Below, piece by piece: positions 9,871-23,000 of a DNA stretch of 64,000 bases. Positions within the stretch are counted from its first letter, which is position 1. Each line of letters opens with the position of its first letter. Origin of the DNA: Carposina sasakii (lineage: Eukaryota; Arthropoda; Insecta; Lepidoptera; Carposinidae); NCBI GenBank assembly GCA_014607495.2, contig CP053175.1:310001-374000 (forward strand). Direction: 5' to 3'. The notes beneath the pieces are model-generated. The model saw only the letters and a list, made by a program, of their open reading frames with translations, did not search any database and had not been told where the DNA came from. The position numbers and the translations under genes were made by a program.

Positions 9871-10034
9871 CCTAGTCCCACATTAAGATCCCTAAGGTCT
9901 TGTGTCGTGGGTACTAAGCAACGGTATATAAATACATAGATAAGTATAGAAACATCCATGACTCGGAAACAAACATCAATATTCATCATATCAATGTTTG
10001 CACCTACCGGGATTCGAACCCAGGACCTATGGTC
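9871..10034 (-). repeat. SINE family A, head part split by the LTR element
   Basis: Reverse-oriented SINE A from 'cctagtcccacattaag' to the tRNA-like box B (on the - strand GGGTTCGAATCCCGGTAGGTG). It is the other half of 5304-5335. It diverges from full copies after 'ggacctatgg'. Confidence 0.8.
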
Positions 10035-10941
10035 ATAATAGTAGGTACTAAGCAATCTACGTATTCCTACATAAAAAAAAAGGGTTCAGTACAAGTAGGC
10101 AGCCTGTCTATCAACTCAATACAATAAAATGAAATTGACCCATTCCAATAAAACGCAAAACCCAATCAAGGCACATAAAGGGTCGCTTCCAAATTTAATT
10201 CCAGAAAAATACCCTCTAAACCTACCCTGCATACTTACACCCTAATTTCCAAGCCTTACTCACCACCGAACCGTATCACCAACACCAAAAGTACATTATC
10301 GAGTAAATAAATCGCAGAAATAACCTGGTTTTGTTACCCTAGTAATTAAAGGTTGTCTATAGATCGTGCAAATTTAAGTTTGCGTGCGAAGTAACCTATT
10401 TTATCACTTATAGCTTCGAGGATACGGTCGTAAAGAGTGGCACAAGGCAATCGTATCTCTGATTGGTTGGATCGTGGGAAGCCATTTTGTCTCGACGCTA
10501 ATTTTCATGTAGATTTTAGAGGATTAGTCCAAATTAGAATTATAATTCGGTTGAGAGTTAAACTATCTATTAAACTGAGGATGTCGTGGGATAACGTGAC
10601 CTAAATCGAGTAATTCCAGCCGAGGAGTGATAGATTTGGGTACGCGCCAAAAGCAACGGTTCTTTTTTCGAGTTTCCAAGATGGCGGCTTTTTAAGATGC
10701 ATAGGTAACTGCCACTGCACCATTTTTTGCGTGATTTGATTGTTTCCGTTTACGGAAAAAATGTCTGTCTACTCATATTATTTCCCAACATGTTTGAAAA
10801 AATAGCCTTATTTACCTTAGAAAAAAACCCGTCTGCGTGAAAATTTCGTCCCAGTGTCATTTTCTCGATTAAGACGAATCTAACCACACATCTTACGCTC
10901 AAATAGGACTAGCTGTTTAGACTCTAGACTAGAGTCTAGAG
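10035..10941. other. No recognisable feature
   Basis: Unique-looking AT-rich sequence. No ORF with coding character and no repeat that I could match elsewhere in the window. Confidence 0.35.
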
Positions 10942-11137
10942 CAGGGATTCCCGAACTTTTATTCCTCATAGACCTCTTTCAAAAGTTATCTGGTTCTGGT
11001 GGACCCCCTGGACCCCCTACAGGCCCACATCACATGCAAATTAAATGTGAACCCTCATTTTTTCACGCCAACGTAGACCCCCATCGAGTCTCCTGTGGAC
11101 CCCTGGGGGTCCACCTGGATCACTTTGGGAACCACTG
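10942..11137. mobile_element. hAT-type MITE, 196 bp, with 8-bp TSD
   Basis: It starts CAGGGATTCCCGAACTTTT and ends TTTGGGAACCACTG, imperfect inverted ends of the CAGNGGTTCCC hAT type. It is flanked on both sides by GTCTAGAG (10934-10941 and 11138-11145), a perfect 8-bp duplication. The interior is a GGACCCCC-rich near-palindrome with no coding potential. Confidence 0.88.
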
Positions 11138-11379
11138 GTCTAGAGGGTGCCAAAGAAATATACATACAAACTTACACACATGCACTCGAAAAATATTACC
11201 TCCTTCTGGCATCCGTCCGTCGGGTAAAAACTTAATAATCTAAGTACTCAAAATATAAAACTCGAAGAATGCTTGACCGATTTTAATGAAATTCTGTGTT
11301 GAGTGGTCTGATTATAGCAATTCTGCTAAGAGGCTGCTAAGATATATTATGTACCTATGTAAATCTACCTATCCAGACT

Positions 11380-11515
11380 TCCGTGCATGTCGAAGGCTAA
11401 AGAAATCAGGGGCGCTCTCATATCTGACACCGCTATGTCAAACGTGGCTATAGAATCTCCTTCGTGATCTTGCAGTTCTGGCTCATCCCCAATTTGGGAA
11501 CATAGCCATATATAT
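11380..11515 (+). repeat. Dispersed repeat E fragment
   Basis: It shares 'ccgtgcatgtcg', 'gctatgtcaaacgtggct' and 'gatcttgcagttctggctc' with copies at 13494-13675, 53325-53480 and 57125-57320. This is a SINE-like family with no coding content. Confidence 0.55.
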
Positions 11516-11744
11516 GTATGAAGGTACTTTAAGAACATAATCCAGCTGATCTCATCGACCCTGGGGTCACGGGGACAATGCGTAATTGACCCACTCCTGA
11601 GGGCCTATAAATCATATTGTCAAGCGTTATTGTGGAGGTGACGGGTCAGCGCCACGTTTAGATGTCCGCGGAAGTTAGTTTAAAAGAGTTAAGCAACCTC
11701 AAGTGTGGTCGGGGATTGGATGGATTATGGTCATAACTTTATAA

Positions 11745-11892
11745 ATAGTTTTTAACACATTAACCTACACTAAGGTCACTATCGCACTCGAAAATAAATG
11801 CACAGTCAGAGTTTGTAGTTACTTACCGGGATTCGAACTGAGGATCTATGATGCAGGGGGCAGGGTCACTACCACGACATCAATTGGTCGTC
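11745..11892 (-). repeat. SINE family A, diverged copy
   Basis: Reverse orientation. On the + strand it keeps 'cttaccgggattcgaact' (box B) and 'caattggtcgtc' (box A end), with a decayed tail. Confidence 0.55.
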
Positions 11893-11910
11893 AAAATAAT
11901 AATGGTCAAT

Positions 11911-12122
11911 AGGCTCGAGCACACCGGATGCGTATGCGTGCACGTAAGCGTAGACGTACCTCTGAGTTTAATGTATAGAACTGTCACCGCTTGACGTCTA
12001 TGCTTACGTCTACGCATACGCATCCGGTCTGCCCGTGCCTATACAGTTCTATACATTAAACTCAGAGGTACGTATACGTCTACGCTTACGTGCACGCACA
12101 CGCATCCGGTGTGCTCGAGCCT
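11911..12122. mobile_element. Foldback MITE with long CG-rich inverted ends
   Basis: It begins AGGCTCGAGCACACCGGATG and ends with the inverse, CATCCGGTGTGCTCGAGCCT read as its complement. The arms are about 70 bp and rich in TACG/TGCG steps. The centre carries further nested inverted copies of 'gcgtagacgtaagc'. A second copy lies in opposite internal orientation at 60594-60794. No ORF. Confidence 0.8.
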
Positions 12123-12823
12123 GTGTGTTTTTAAAAGTCATTAATCCAAGCATACCGTAAGATTCCTAATCAAGGTCTTCTATCATGGTTACTAAGCAAC
12201 AATAATTACAAAAATACAAATAATTTTAGAAAATACTTTAATAATTTTAGAAAATTACATCTGACTCCCTATGCAAAACGTGGCCTTAAGATCTTCTTCG
12301 TGATTTGGGAGCACAGCCGTGTGAATATTTATGAATATGATATGTATATTCCTGTTTCCAGACTGGATTGCTGGAAGAAATCTCTTTTTGATTGTCTCAA
12401 ATACGCCGGTGTTCATTTTCTTTTCGACCAAGTTTTGCCAACGTTTTCTATGTGTAATAGTTACCTTTTCTACTAGACCAGTGTATGAAGTTTTATACCG
12501 TATACATATAAAGACCGTAATTTTTTTTTCTCATGACGTCATGTGAACCAACTGAGGAACCAACACATAGCATAGACAATATACACACGTAATATTACCT
12601 TATATGTAACATAAGTGATTGTACAGAGGTTATTGCTCGTTTTTATGTGTGACTCATCCAAAAATTATGAGGTTTATGTATGTAAATCAGTCATTATTTG
12701 AATTATTAATATCTATAGAAAATTGTCACTTACACTCTGTATGTAAAGCTCTAAATAGAGCACATTACCCCACAATGACAAAGTAAAAAGGAAGAGTAAT
12801 GATTTTTACGGCTTAGTATCTAG

Positions 12824-13383
12824 TAAAGCTGTAACAAACCGTATGAATTCGTTACTGAGTAACGGGTACTGCATCAAGTACCGAATAACGAAACGTTACC
12901 CAGGAATTCGTCTCGTTACTCGCATGTTTCGTATCATACGTCTTTTTCGTATAATACACTGTTTCGGATCGCAAGTGGTGTATTGATACGTTTGTTTTTG
13001 ATCGTATGTTCTACCAATGCGCATGATGCGGTTCATTTAAATCGCTTATTTCAAAGAACGGTGATTAGGTTTGTTTAAAGTACTTATATATTTTTTTAAA
13101 ATCGTCAAAGTTATTTACTGTTTTGTACTATTCTTTGTAATATAATTTAAGTTTGTGGTTAAAATTTTCTAAATATGTAGTAAATCCATTGCAAATTTGG
13201 TATATTACGTCGACAGTACACGTCGATTCGACTCGTTACCATACTATGTACATACTATAGTTACTATTCCATATGCGGTATCAGAAGTAACGAGTTCGAT
13301 AACGATACGATAGTAACGAGTACTCATGGTCAAAGTAACGAATACATACGGGTACGCTTTTATTCGTTACTTTTACACCTCTA
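12824..13383. mobile_element. hAT-type MITE, 560 bp, with 8-bp TSD
   Basis: It begins TAAAGCTGTAACAAA and ends TTACACCTCTA (inverse TAGAGGTGTAA), and is flanked by GTATCTAG at 12816-12823 and 13384-13391. The subterminal regions are packed with GTAACGA / TCGTTAC motifs in both directions, as in transposase-binding arrays of hAT elements. No transposase frame. Confidence 0.82.
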
Positions 13384-13493
13384 GTATCTAGTAACATAGC
13401 TTCATTTCGCCGGATCATGCAAGATGATGAAAAATCAGCATAAGTTTTCATAAGTTTTTTCTGTGCTGATTTACTAGATTACTAGACTACTAT

Positions 13494-13675
13494 GCATCTC
13501 CTTCCGTGCATATCATCTTAGGAACTTAGGGGCGTTCTCTCAGGTGATCAGGCAACTTAGTCTTGTCACTGATCTTTTACATTTGACTTCGCTATTCTAA
13601 ACGTGACTGTAGAACGTCCTTTGAGATCCTGCAGTTCAAGCTAACCCATTTGAAAACACAGCCGTAGGAATTTAT
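13494..13675 (+). repeat. Dispersed repeat E
   Basis: 'gcatctccttccgtgcatatcatc...gaacttaggggcgttctctcagg...ctgcagttc' matches the family members at 53325, 57125 and (inverted) 57640-57850. It is directly followed by a SINE A tail. Confidence 0.6.
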
Positions 13676-13679
13676 ATAT

Positions 13680-13805
13680 ATGTTTGTTTCCGAGTCATGG
13701 ATGTTTCTATACTTATCTATGTATTTATATACTGTTGCTTAGTACCTACGACACAAGACCTTAGGGATCTTAGTGTGGGACTAGGTTAATGTGTTGTGTA
13801 GTGTG
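13680..13805 (+). repeat. SINE family A tail half
   Basis: From 'gtttgtttccgagtcatgg' to 'ggactaggttaatgtgttgtg', the same as the tail of the full copy at 38571-38820. The tRNA-like head is missing. Confidence 0.75.
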
Positions 13806-13905
13806 TGAATAAAAAAAAATAATATATATATATATAAATAAGTTTTTAAACTAGTAACTGACGTATACATTCTTCAAGCCATCTAACCTGACTCCGTATC
13901 CTCAG

Positions 13906-14016
13906 GACTACAACGACCGAGGAACTGCGCTTCCTGACCATAGACCAGGCTCTGGGGGACCTGGTGGAGTTCATACATTATGCTAGAAGTGATGACTTCG
14001 AAGGTGGACAGTTCAA
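13906..14016 (+). CDS. S28 peptidase exon 1 of 8 in window
   Basis: Bounded by ctcag| and |gtaagt. It encodes EELRFLTIDQALGDLVEFI, the conserved S28 helix just before the nucleophile region (family form: LRFLTVDQALADLA). Starts in phase with one base of a split codon and ends with AA. Confidence 0.88.
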
Positions 14017-17000
14017 GTAAGTGTTCTCATTCTTATTTCTTATTCTAATGCCTATAAATGATGTTTTTTCGTTGCTACCCTTAACGAAGGGCACGTACTC
14101 TATACATCAAATAAAGTAAGTTCATGCAAAAAAATGCTGGGAAACGACAATTTTTTTTTTTAATTTTCGAGGCCGATCGAATGATCGGGCGAAATTTATA
14201 GTATCCAGTGTTTATGCTAGTTTTTTCATAGACAGATATAAATTATTAAATTATTTCTCGTGAAAAAATCTTGCTACACGCGTCAATGCAGAAAATCGCA
14301 ATCTATTTACTCAACTTTGGACCCTAATATTTTGGAAACCAGACACTTTCCAGGTATGCTTCCATGGAGAATAATGATCGTGATGATGAGCAGATTCCGT
14401 AGTTTTCGGGAACGTTGACGACTAAAAATCATTCTGTATACAATTTTGTGCAAGAATTTTAGTTTCTATGTAACGGCAGATTTTGTTCACGATTTCAGAG
14501 TTGGTCTCATAGTAAATATTGATTCTTTTTATCTACCTAGTCTCGTGTTAAAAATTACAGTTCTGCCGAATTCGCGGGTAAACGCTAGTAGGTAAAACAT
14601 AAACAAATCATTCCTTACTAATATTATACCTATAAATGCATAAAGTAACTCTGTCTATTTGTCTGGCTTTCATTCCAAAGCTACTGAACCGATTGAAATG
14701 AAATTCGGTATACAGGTAGTCTAGATACTGAGAGAGGACATAAGCAAATTTTATTCTGGATAATTTTGGCATTTTGTTTTTTCTGTAGTCCACGTGGATG
14801 GAGTCTGCCTCTAGTTTCAAATCACTCACATAACTCATCGGGTTACTGAACTTTTAACCTTACGTTTCTTCAACAGTCAAAACCAACGTAAAAGGACGAT
14901 ATGACACAATCAATTTCGTAATGAGTCACCATCATCTCTTAGCATCTGAGTGCTGATTGTTAGCTCATTGACTCATAAGTCAGGAGTCAAGAGTACAGTT
15001 AGGTTGGATACATATCTAGCGTTTGACAAGAACGTTATGAAGACTACTGTGTTTGAAGCATATGAATGTTGCTTATTTGCATCCGATTTTAGTTGTATAG
15101 GTCATATTATGTCATGGTATGAGTATGGTTTGCAATACCTGAAAAAGGTAACGAAGCGGAAATATTACTTACTAGTGGACGCCCGCGACTCCGTCCGCGT
15201 GGACTACAGAAAAAACAAAATGTCGAAATTATCCGGGATAAAAATATTTTCCCGGGATAAAAATAGACTATATGTTAAGTGGGACCTTTCACAATATATT
15301 CCTGAAAACTGCATCGAAATCGGTTCAGCCGTTTATGAAATCATCGTTTTGGGTTCTATTGCGTTGATAAAGGTTTCCTATAATATTTTTTCTCATATAT
15401 CTTCCATGTACAGACAGCGATCCGTTACATTTTTATTATATGTATAGATAAGAGCTGTACTGTACCCTAGTTAGCAAATAAACATTTGATTTGATTTGGT
15501 CACGCCCGCTATCCTCAAAGAACATTGGCACAAGTGTGTGTGTGACCCGGTAGCTCAGTGGTAAGAGCACTGGCACGGAATGCAGAGGTCGTGGGTTTGA
15601 TTTCCACCCGGGTGAAGATTTTTTTCCATTTCTTTATTAATAATTTTATAACAAGTGTGTATATTTAGTCCCGCTGAAGAGTGAGTCTACCTCTGCTTTT
15701 CAGCCATAACTAATCTAGCTAGATGTTTAAACAGGTATTATAAGTCGTTAGTGCCAGAACCTCGTCCATTAGTTAGCAGGGTGCACCAACGCGTCAAGTA
15801 AGGTTGTCTTTCAGGTAAATGGCTACCATAAAACTGGTACCAAATAACAAGAGAAATAGGGAGATGATTACTAGAGTCCCTTTTATAGAATAACTCCTAT
15901 GCCTTCTGATTTCGGAACTCACATTTTTTGTATGCCGTGACACAGGAAATGTAAACATATACATATAAACATATATATATAATCACGCCTTTATCCATTA
16001 CGGGGTAGGCAGAACACCAAGGGCCGATAGAAACACATGGTGCCACTTCTAACCAATTTTGAGGGTATAGTTGAGATGTACAGGTTCGGTTAGTCAGCAC
16101 TCATCCACAGGAATAATCCGTGGAGGAATAAGATTGTTATTATTATATCACCTTAAGAAATTTACCAAATGCCATTGAAGGTAAATGGGTTAAAAAAAAC
16201 GCTCCATACAAATCTCCCCATACAACCTGACGTGCAAACGGAAGGCTCCAGTTAAAGATAGTGTCAACTTCTACAGAACTCATCGTCATACAGACTGAAT
16301 GACAGACAAACAAACAAGCTAACTCGCTTGTTCCGGTGTAGTCATCATTGTATACTGGAAAATCTTTCGAGGCTAGTTACCAAGTGCATATAAAACAATT
16401 TTATTACGTGCCTATTAATAAAGTTGAGCATTTTTTTAATCTAAATAATACTGGCCAAGCTAATTTCTTACGTAACTATTTATTTTATGTTTTAGCATAC
16501 TATCCTTTGCTACAACCAAAAGTTTTTCCAACCCACTGGTACGAATATTCTACTTCTTTCTTAAACAATTTTAATATTTCAAATTACTCACTTTGTCCCT
16601 ATACCGTCCATCCCATGGAATAAAGCTCTTTAGTTAAGTCATCCCGCTTCAAACTCATCCCGCGGGATGAGTTGACTAAATCATAAATATAATTTATTTT
16701 TCTTAGTCAACTCATACCACTTTATAAAAAAAATGTTATGTATTGTGTTATTTGTAATTTAAGTACACTCGTGAGCAAAAGTGTTTGGGGAAAATAATGT
16801 CATACTATGGTTTTGTTATACTGATGTATTATTAAAAAATCACATCCGTTTGATAAATAATAAGAAAATGAAAATCTAGAACAACATTGTTTAAAGATTT
16901 AAAAAAAAAACATTTATTATTATTTTGGTCGAAAAATAATAATATAAAACTAAAATGGCCGTTGTTTTATTAATTTAATATGTACTTAATACTACGTGAA

Positions 17001-20000
17001 GGTAATTGAAATCATAGTTTTACGTAAATCTACTGTCAAACAAATTTGTTCGCGACTGTATAAATCATAAAAAGTATCACTGGGATGAGTTCGACTGAGT
17101 TGAGTTGACTAAAGAGCCTAAGTTATAAATTTTTATCTCCTTTTGACACCACTCGGGTGAGTGAGTTTTGTTTCAAAGCGTCATTTTCCAATGGTTGAGT
17201 ATTTATTGGAGTTTCAATCAACGTTTAATAATATAAGGATAGGGAATTTCCTGTCTATCTTTGCACACCCTTAACCGATGTTTCTTTCCAGGGATGGTAA
17301 AGTGGTCCTTGTTGGATGCTCATACGCAGGTACCATGGCCACATGGATGAGGCTGGCATACCCTCACGTGGTGCAAGCCGCCTTCTCTGATAGTGGACCT
17401 CTGCATGCTCAGGAAGACTTCCCAGGTATGCAAACTAGTAGTTTTTCTTGCATGCAGCAACTTGTCACTGGCCGTTACCCCACTTATGTTAAGTTAAAAG
17501 TGACTAGTATCTCTTTGGCGATCCTGCAGCTCTGGCTACTCCATATTTGTCGAGCACAGCAGCTGTGTATACCTATTATTATGTTTGTTTTTATGTATAA
17601 AATATGTATAATACTACAGCTGCTTCTCTTCCCGGGCATACTGTACAAGTCAGTCTTGGTGTTTTGTAGGCGATGGGCTGACCACCTGTCACTACTAACC
17701 GAACTTGTACATCTCAACTATACCCTCAAAATTGGTCAGAAGTGGCACCATGTGGTTCTATAGGCCCTTGGTGCTCTGCCTACTCCGTAAGGGATAAAGG
17801 CGTGATTATATGTATATAAAATATTTCACCGGATCCAAATTGCCTTAATGTCCTTTTGCTAAAATTCTTGACTATGTTTTTACGGGATATGGACGAGTTG
17901 AAGTTATCTTCTTAGCCAGCTAGCTATAGTCATGCTATAGTCATGTTGTCAAATTTCTTTATGGTTACACTTATGTATGTATGTACATATGGTGAATCAT
18001 ACCTCAATAAGCAAATGTAACCGCAAATATGTGCATTATTCGACCTAAGCATACAAAACATATAAAATTCTTACATATACAGGTTTATACATCAAATAAA
18101 GTAAGTTTATGCCAAAAAAAAATCTGGGAAACGTAATTTCTTGATCGAGCGAAATTTATAGTGTCCAGTGTTTATGCTAGTTTTTTTTTTCATAGACAGA
18201 TAATAATTATTTCTCGTGAAAAAAATCTTGATACGCGCGTCTATGTGTATTTATGCAGAAAAACGCAGTCTATTTATTCAACTTTGGACCCTAATATCTT
18301 GGGAACCAGACACTTCCCAGGTATACTTCCATGGAAAAAAACGATCGCGATGATGAGAAGATTCCGTAGTTTTCGGGAACGTTGACGACCAAAAAACACC
18401 CTGTATGTACACGGTTGTGTTCCCGGATAGACGTAGCCATAACTGCATAATCATCATGTAGGTCCCACAGCTACGTTTAGATTAGTGGAGACAGATGTAA
18501 ATGATCAATAAAACTGACAAGATGCTAGCTTACCGCTAGTTAAACGAATGCCCGAATTAACAATTACCATTACATACTTCTGCCCAAGCTCTTTGAGGAT
18601 AATGGGCGTGACTATATGTATGTATGTAATCCTCAGAGTACCTGGAGACCATCACACTAGCTCTACGCGAGCAAGGCGGCCAGGCCTGTGTGGACAGCGT
18701 GCGCGAGAGTGTTGCGCAGACGCAGGCGCTGCTCGGCTCTGCCGCCGGCGCCGTCACTGTTTCTAACTTGTTTGGGTGAGTGCTGATGATAGAAGTTACC
18801 TACGTATTCGAGTCTTCATCGCAGTTGATCAATCATATTAAAAAATAAATATGTTCTCCGACCGTATTTCGAAGCCAAGTGCACAGGAAATAGTGCAAAG
18901 TGTGTGCGAGAACACAAATGCACTCTTTATTCTTTCACTCTTTTGAGGAGAAGACTATTGTCCGGTAGGATAGAAAACTCAATACAAGACCGGTAAGAGT
19001 TCAGGCGCAGAGAACAACGGTTTTACAGGCTTTCCAAGGCACGACTTAAGTGCAATTTTTTAATATATTATAAAAATCCGCACATGAAATAAATTCATTG
19101 GTAGGTATGGGCTCGTAACTGGGCTCGAACCTACGTCCTTTTAAAACCATCATGTAGTGTTATGACGTAATGTAATCAAAATGTGTGACAGTCAGGCAAA
19201 TACTGAAATACTGAACAAGTACTATTGTTTTGGGTTATACGACAGTATTATTACTCACAGGAAATGCATTTTTAATTTGATTATCCACAATATTTGCTTT
19301 GCGTGCTAATTGCATCGGGCGATCCTGTGAATGGAGGTAAATGGAGTTTTTTGGTTATTGTGTGATACATTGCTGTTTTTGGATACCTTTTGACTCACCA
19401 TTGGGATCAACCCCGTTATTTAAACTTTTTTTAGTGCAACTTTTTCTTGAAAATTACCCATAGATTAAAATTTTTGTTCTTCAGTCATTTTCTAAGGCCT
19501 ACTTTTCCTGAAAAAATAGTCGGAAAATTTTGGAATTTTCTTGGGAAAATTTTCAGTGGTTTTCGTCTCAGAATCATGGTCTGAAGTCGCCATATCAGTA
19601 TTTGCCTGGCTGTCACTTCCACCCTGTATAGGTGAAATTTGCTTATTTATTGATTGTCGAATAATATCATCAACAAAAGAAAGACCCTATTACATACCCC
19701 ATTTAATTGGCAGGTTTTCAACGCTGGTCGGGTTGAAATACACTGTTATACGAGATGTCCTATAAAAGACCCTTCAGCGCTTCCTGGCGTTTTCCAGCCC
19801 ATGTCCTCCTTGTCTATGTACGTGGGAGACCCTGAGTATTTCCTTCTTGAACCTTTAATTTCTTTCCCCAGCACTTGCTCCACCATCCAGTGGACCGTTC
19901 CTCTAGACGTGGCGACATTCTTCTGGTTCGGTATTACGGAGTCGTTCGCGTACCTCGTGCAGTACGCCACTCCGGGGGACATACCTGCCGCATGCAACGT

Positions 20001-23000
20001 GCTTACTAACGAGACTACTATTGGTAGATATCTATACTTATATATACTTATATTGTAAAGCTGAAGACGAAGAGTTTGTTTGTTCGATTGAACGCGCTAA
20101 TCTCAGGAACTAGATCTCAGGTCTCAGGATACCCCTGAGTACCCCTGAGTACTACAAATCTTGCAGAAGTGTAGCAAAGTAAAATCTTGCAGATAGCTGT
20201 ATTCCCAAAATGAGGGTAGTCAGAATAACAAGATCACAAAGAAGATCTTATAGTGTAGTTCTGCTAGATGTAAAAGATTTGTGATAATTGATGTCCCATG
20301 GCCTGAGGGAACACCCCTGAGCCGCCTCTTACGACATTCACGGAAGGAGATGCAGTTGATGTATTCTAGTAACAAGTTGCATCAGCACAGGATCATTCTA
20401 ATTTAAATGTTTTATTCAGTTATACATAGTTTATTACACAATTCTGTTGCCATTCCACAATTCAAGCTAGATATTGTGGCTAACTACTAAAGTCCAGCGC
20501 AGGTTGAATACAACGTCAGAGGAAATCTTTCCTCTGGTCTGGCAAAAGGGTTTCTCTTACCATTTTTCCCATGAACCATGCTTCCTCCAGCGGACCCAGT
20601 GGAACGTCTCGCGAGCTGGGTGACGTCACAGTCGTGGTTCACAAACAACCCGTGTCTGGAGACAAGATATACCGAGGTGGTGGCCGCCCATACCAACACC
20701 AGCTATGATGCTCCCGATTCTGTCAGTGAGTATTACTTTACACATCAGTCTATCGCAGTCCACTGCTGGACTGCTGCCTCCCCCAGAGTACGCCACATGG
20801 CTCGATCTCCCGTTTTTGCCATCCAGTCACTACCAGCCGCTCTCTTCAAATCATCGGTCCATCTGACTGGAAAGCGTCCAGCTCTACTCTTTTACTTATT
20901 TTAAGTTTTAAGTATTATTTAGTGCTACGTTTATTTAAAAATAAATAATCGTTGACTCGACCGCAAAAAATAACTCCCATGTCATGTTATATACAACTTT
21001 TATTTGTATGAGTATTACAAATAATGTACTAAGTACCATAGATACCAAATCCCTGGTACCATCTAATGTAACTCAAGTGCCATTCTACCAGAATACAGGC
21101 GTAAGATTTAAGAGGATTTTTTTGTGTTTAGCTACTCGTAAGTACATTTTGTAAGCTCAACTGTAACCAACTTTTTAATTCAAGTCACAAGTCGAGGTTT
21201 TTAATTCAAAGAAGTCTAGAGTCTAGACCTTGTTATCAAGTAAGATGTAGGTTAGATTGTCTCAAGGACTAGACGCGTTTTCCCACGATTTAGTAAACTA
21301 GATACTTCTAGCTATAATAAGCAAAATTTCATGGCCAGAGAGTAAGCGAGCAAAGGGTAAAAGATTTTTTATTTGCACACATATTTATCAACACTGGTAA
21401 CGTGCCATGTAGTAATTTATCTAGTAGCTTACTTCTAGTTTATGCTAGATTGTCAAACTCGCAGTGTTACATTATATTTCGGCTAGCTGTTTTGGAGATT
21501 GACTTTAATCTGCCATGTGTTAGTGATAGAGTATTGATAGATAGGGCTTTTCAAACTTTGTTAGGTAGTTTCAACTGCGATTTATTTTTATGCTTGCCAC
21601 TGTCAGCATAATAAGAGACACCCAACTTGAACTTATATACAATGGAAGTATTTTATATTTTTGCGATCTGTTGGGTAAAACACAAAACTGGTTAGCTATG
21701 TTGTAGTACAGTTTATTTTTGCAACTAATTTTAATAATCTTCTTAGAAAAGCTTTTACAAAGGAAATTATAATCTGGTTTTACACGCGAATATTGATTTT
21801 ATTGTCAGTTCTTCCATATTCATGATTGAAGCTTAAAAACTCGGACCGCTAAACATACATACATACAGGGTGTTTTTTCGTTGCCACCCTTAACGAAGGG
21901 TACGTACTTTATACATCAAATAAAGTAATATTATGCAAAAAAAATGCTGGGAAACGATGTCAATTTTATTGAAATTTTTTTTCATTACTTGATCGGGCGA
22001 AATTTATCCAGCGTTTATGCTAGTTTTTTCATAGACAGATATTAATTATTTCTCATGAAAAAATCTTGTTACACGCGTCAATGTGCATTTATTCGGAAAA
22101 ACGCAGTCTATTTACTCAACTTTGGACCCTAATATTTTTGAAACCAGTCACTTCCCAGACATGCTTCCATGGAGAAAAATGATCGTGATGATGAGGAGAT
22201 TCCGTAGTTTTCGGGAACGTTGACGACCAAAAATCAGCAGATGTAAATGATCAGTGACAAGTTGCTAACTTGTCGCCTGAGAGAACGCCCCGGAGTTCCT
22301 TAGTCGACTCTTACGATATGCACGGAAGGAGATGCAGCTGATGACATTGTATTCTAATGAAGCCGCGCATCATACTCGTACTTAATAGGATTATTTTTCA
22401 CCCTATAAAATCTCAAATTCTAAGCTCAAATTATTGTAAATAACAAATCGTTCGCTGACATAACAACGAAGAAGGAGGTGTTTCGGTTCGATTTGCTGTC
22501 GAGTCGACAACTGTGTCGCCGATGCAGATGGTTATGATAATGTCGAGTGTCGAGTGCTGGACACACTGTTATAAGGGATGAAATATTTAAACATCCTACT
22601 AATATTATAAATGCGAAAGTTTGTGAGTATGGATGGATGTTTGTTACTCTTTAGTTAGCTGTCACCCTGGATTAACACATAGGCTACTTTTTATCCCGGA
22701 AAAATCTTTTTATCTTGTATAATTTAGACATTTTGTTTTTTCTGCAGTCCACGCGGAAAAAGTCGCGAGCGTCCACTAGTCTTTTTATAATTTTGTATTC
22801 ACATACATCAAATCAATTAATCCCATACGATTTATATCTCACTGCTACGTCTTCTCCCCTTCCTTCTTCTTACTTCAGTGGGGTAATCACGAACCTATTT
22901 ACGCGGCGTAACGCTAGCGACTCGCTAGCAAAATCTATGTGATTTAACAGATTGACGCTAGCGTTACGTACTATCGAGAGGTTCGTGCTTACCCCACTGG

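Noticed and set aside
10035..13905. Searched for N-terminal exons of the S28 gene (QRYWVN and EHRYYG motifs).
   Set aside because: None recognised on the + strand; they are probably farther upstream, or too short to see among the repeats.
14950..15447. A 165-aa + strand ORF.
   Set aside because: Its second half lies in a Helitron-like repeat also found at 34487. The composition is non-coding and it falls inside the S28 intron.
15544..15617. Looks like a tRNA gene (boxes A and B, cloverleaf ends).
   Set aside because: The anticodon stem pairs badly, position 33 of the loop is not T, and a second copy (54545-54661) shares the downstream tail, which marks a tRNA-derived SINE.
19654..20058. A 134-aa + strand ORF starting at its own Met.
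   Set aside because: Only 19872-20023 is real (S28 exon 4). The upstream part is intron with a clear TTTCCCCAG acceptor in between.
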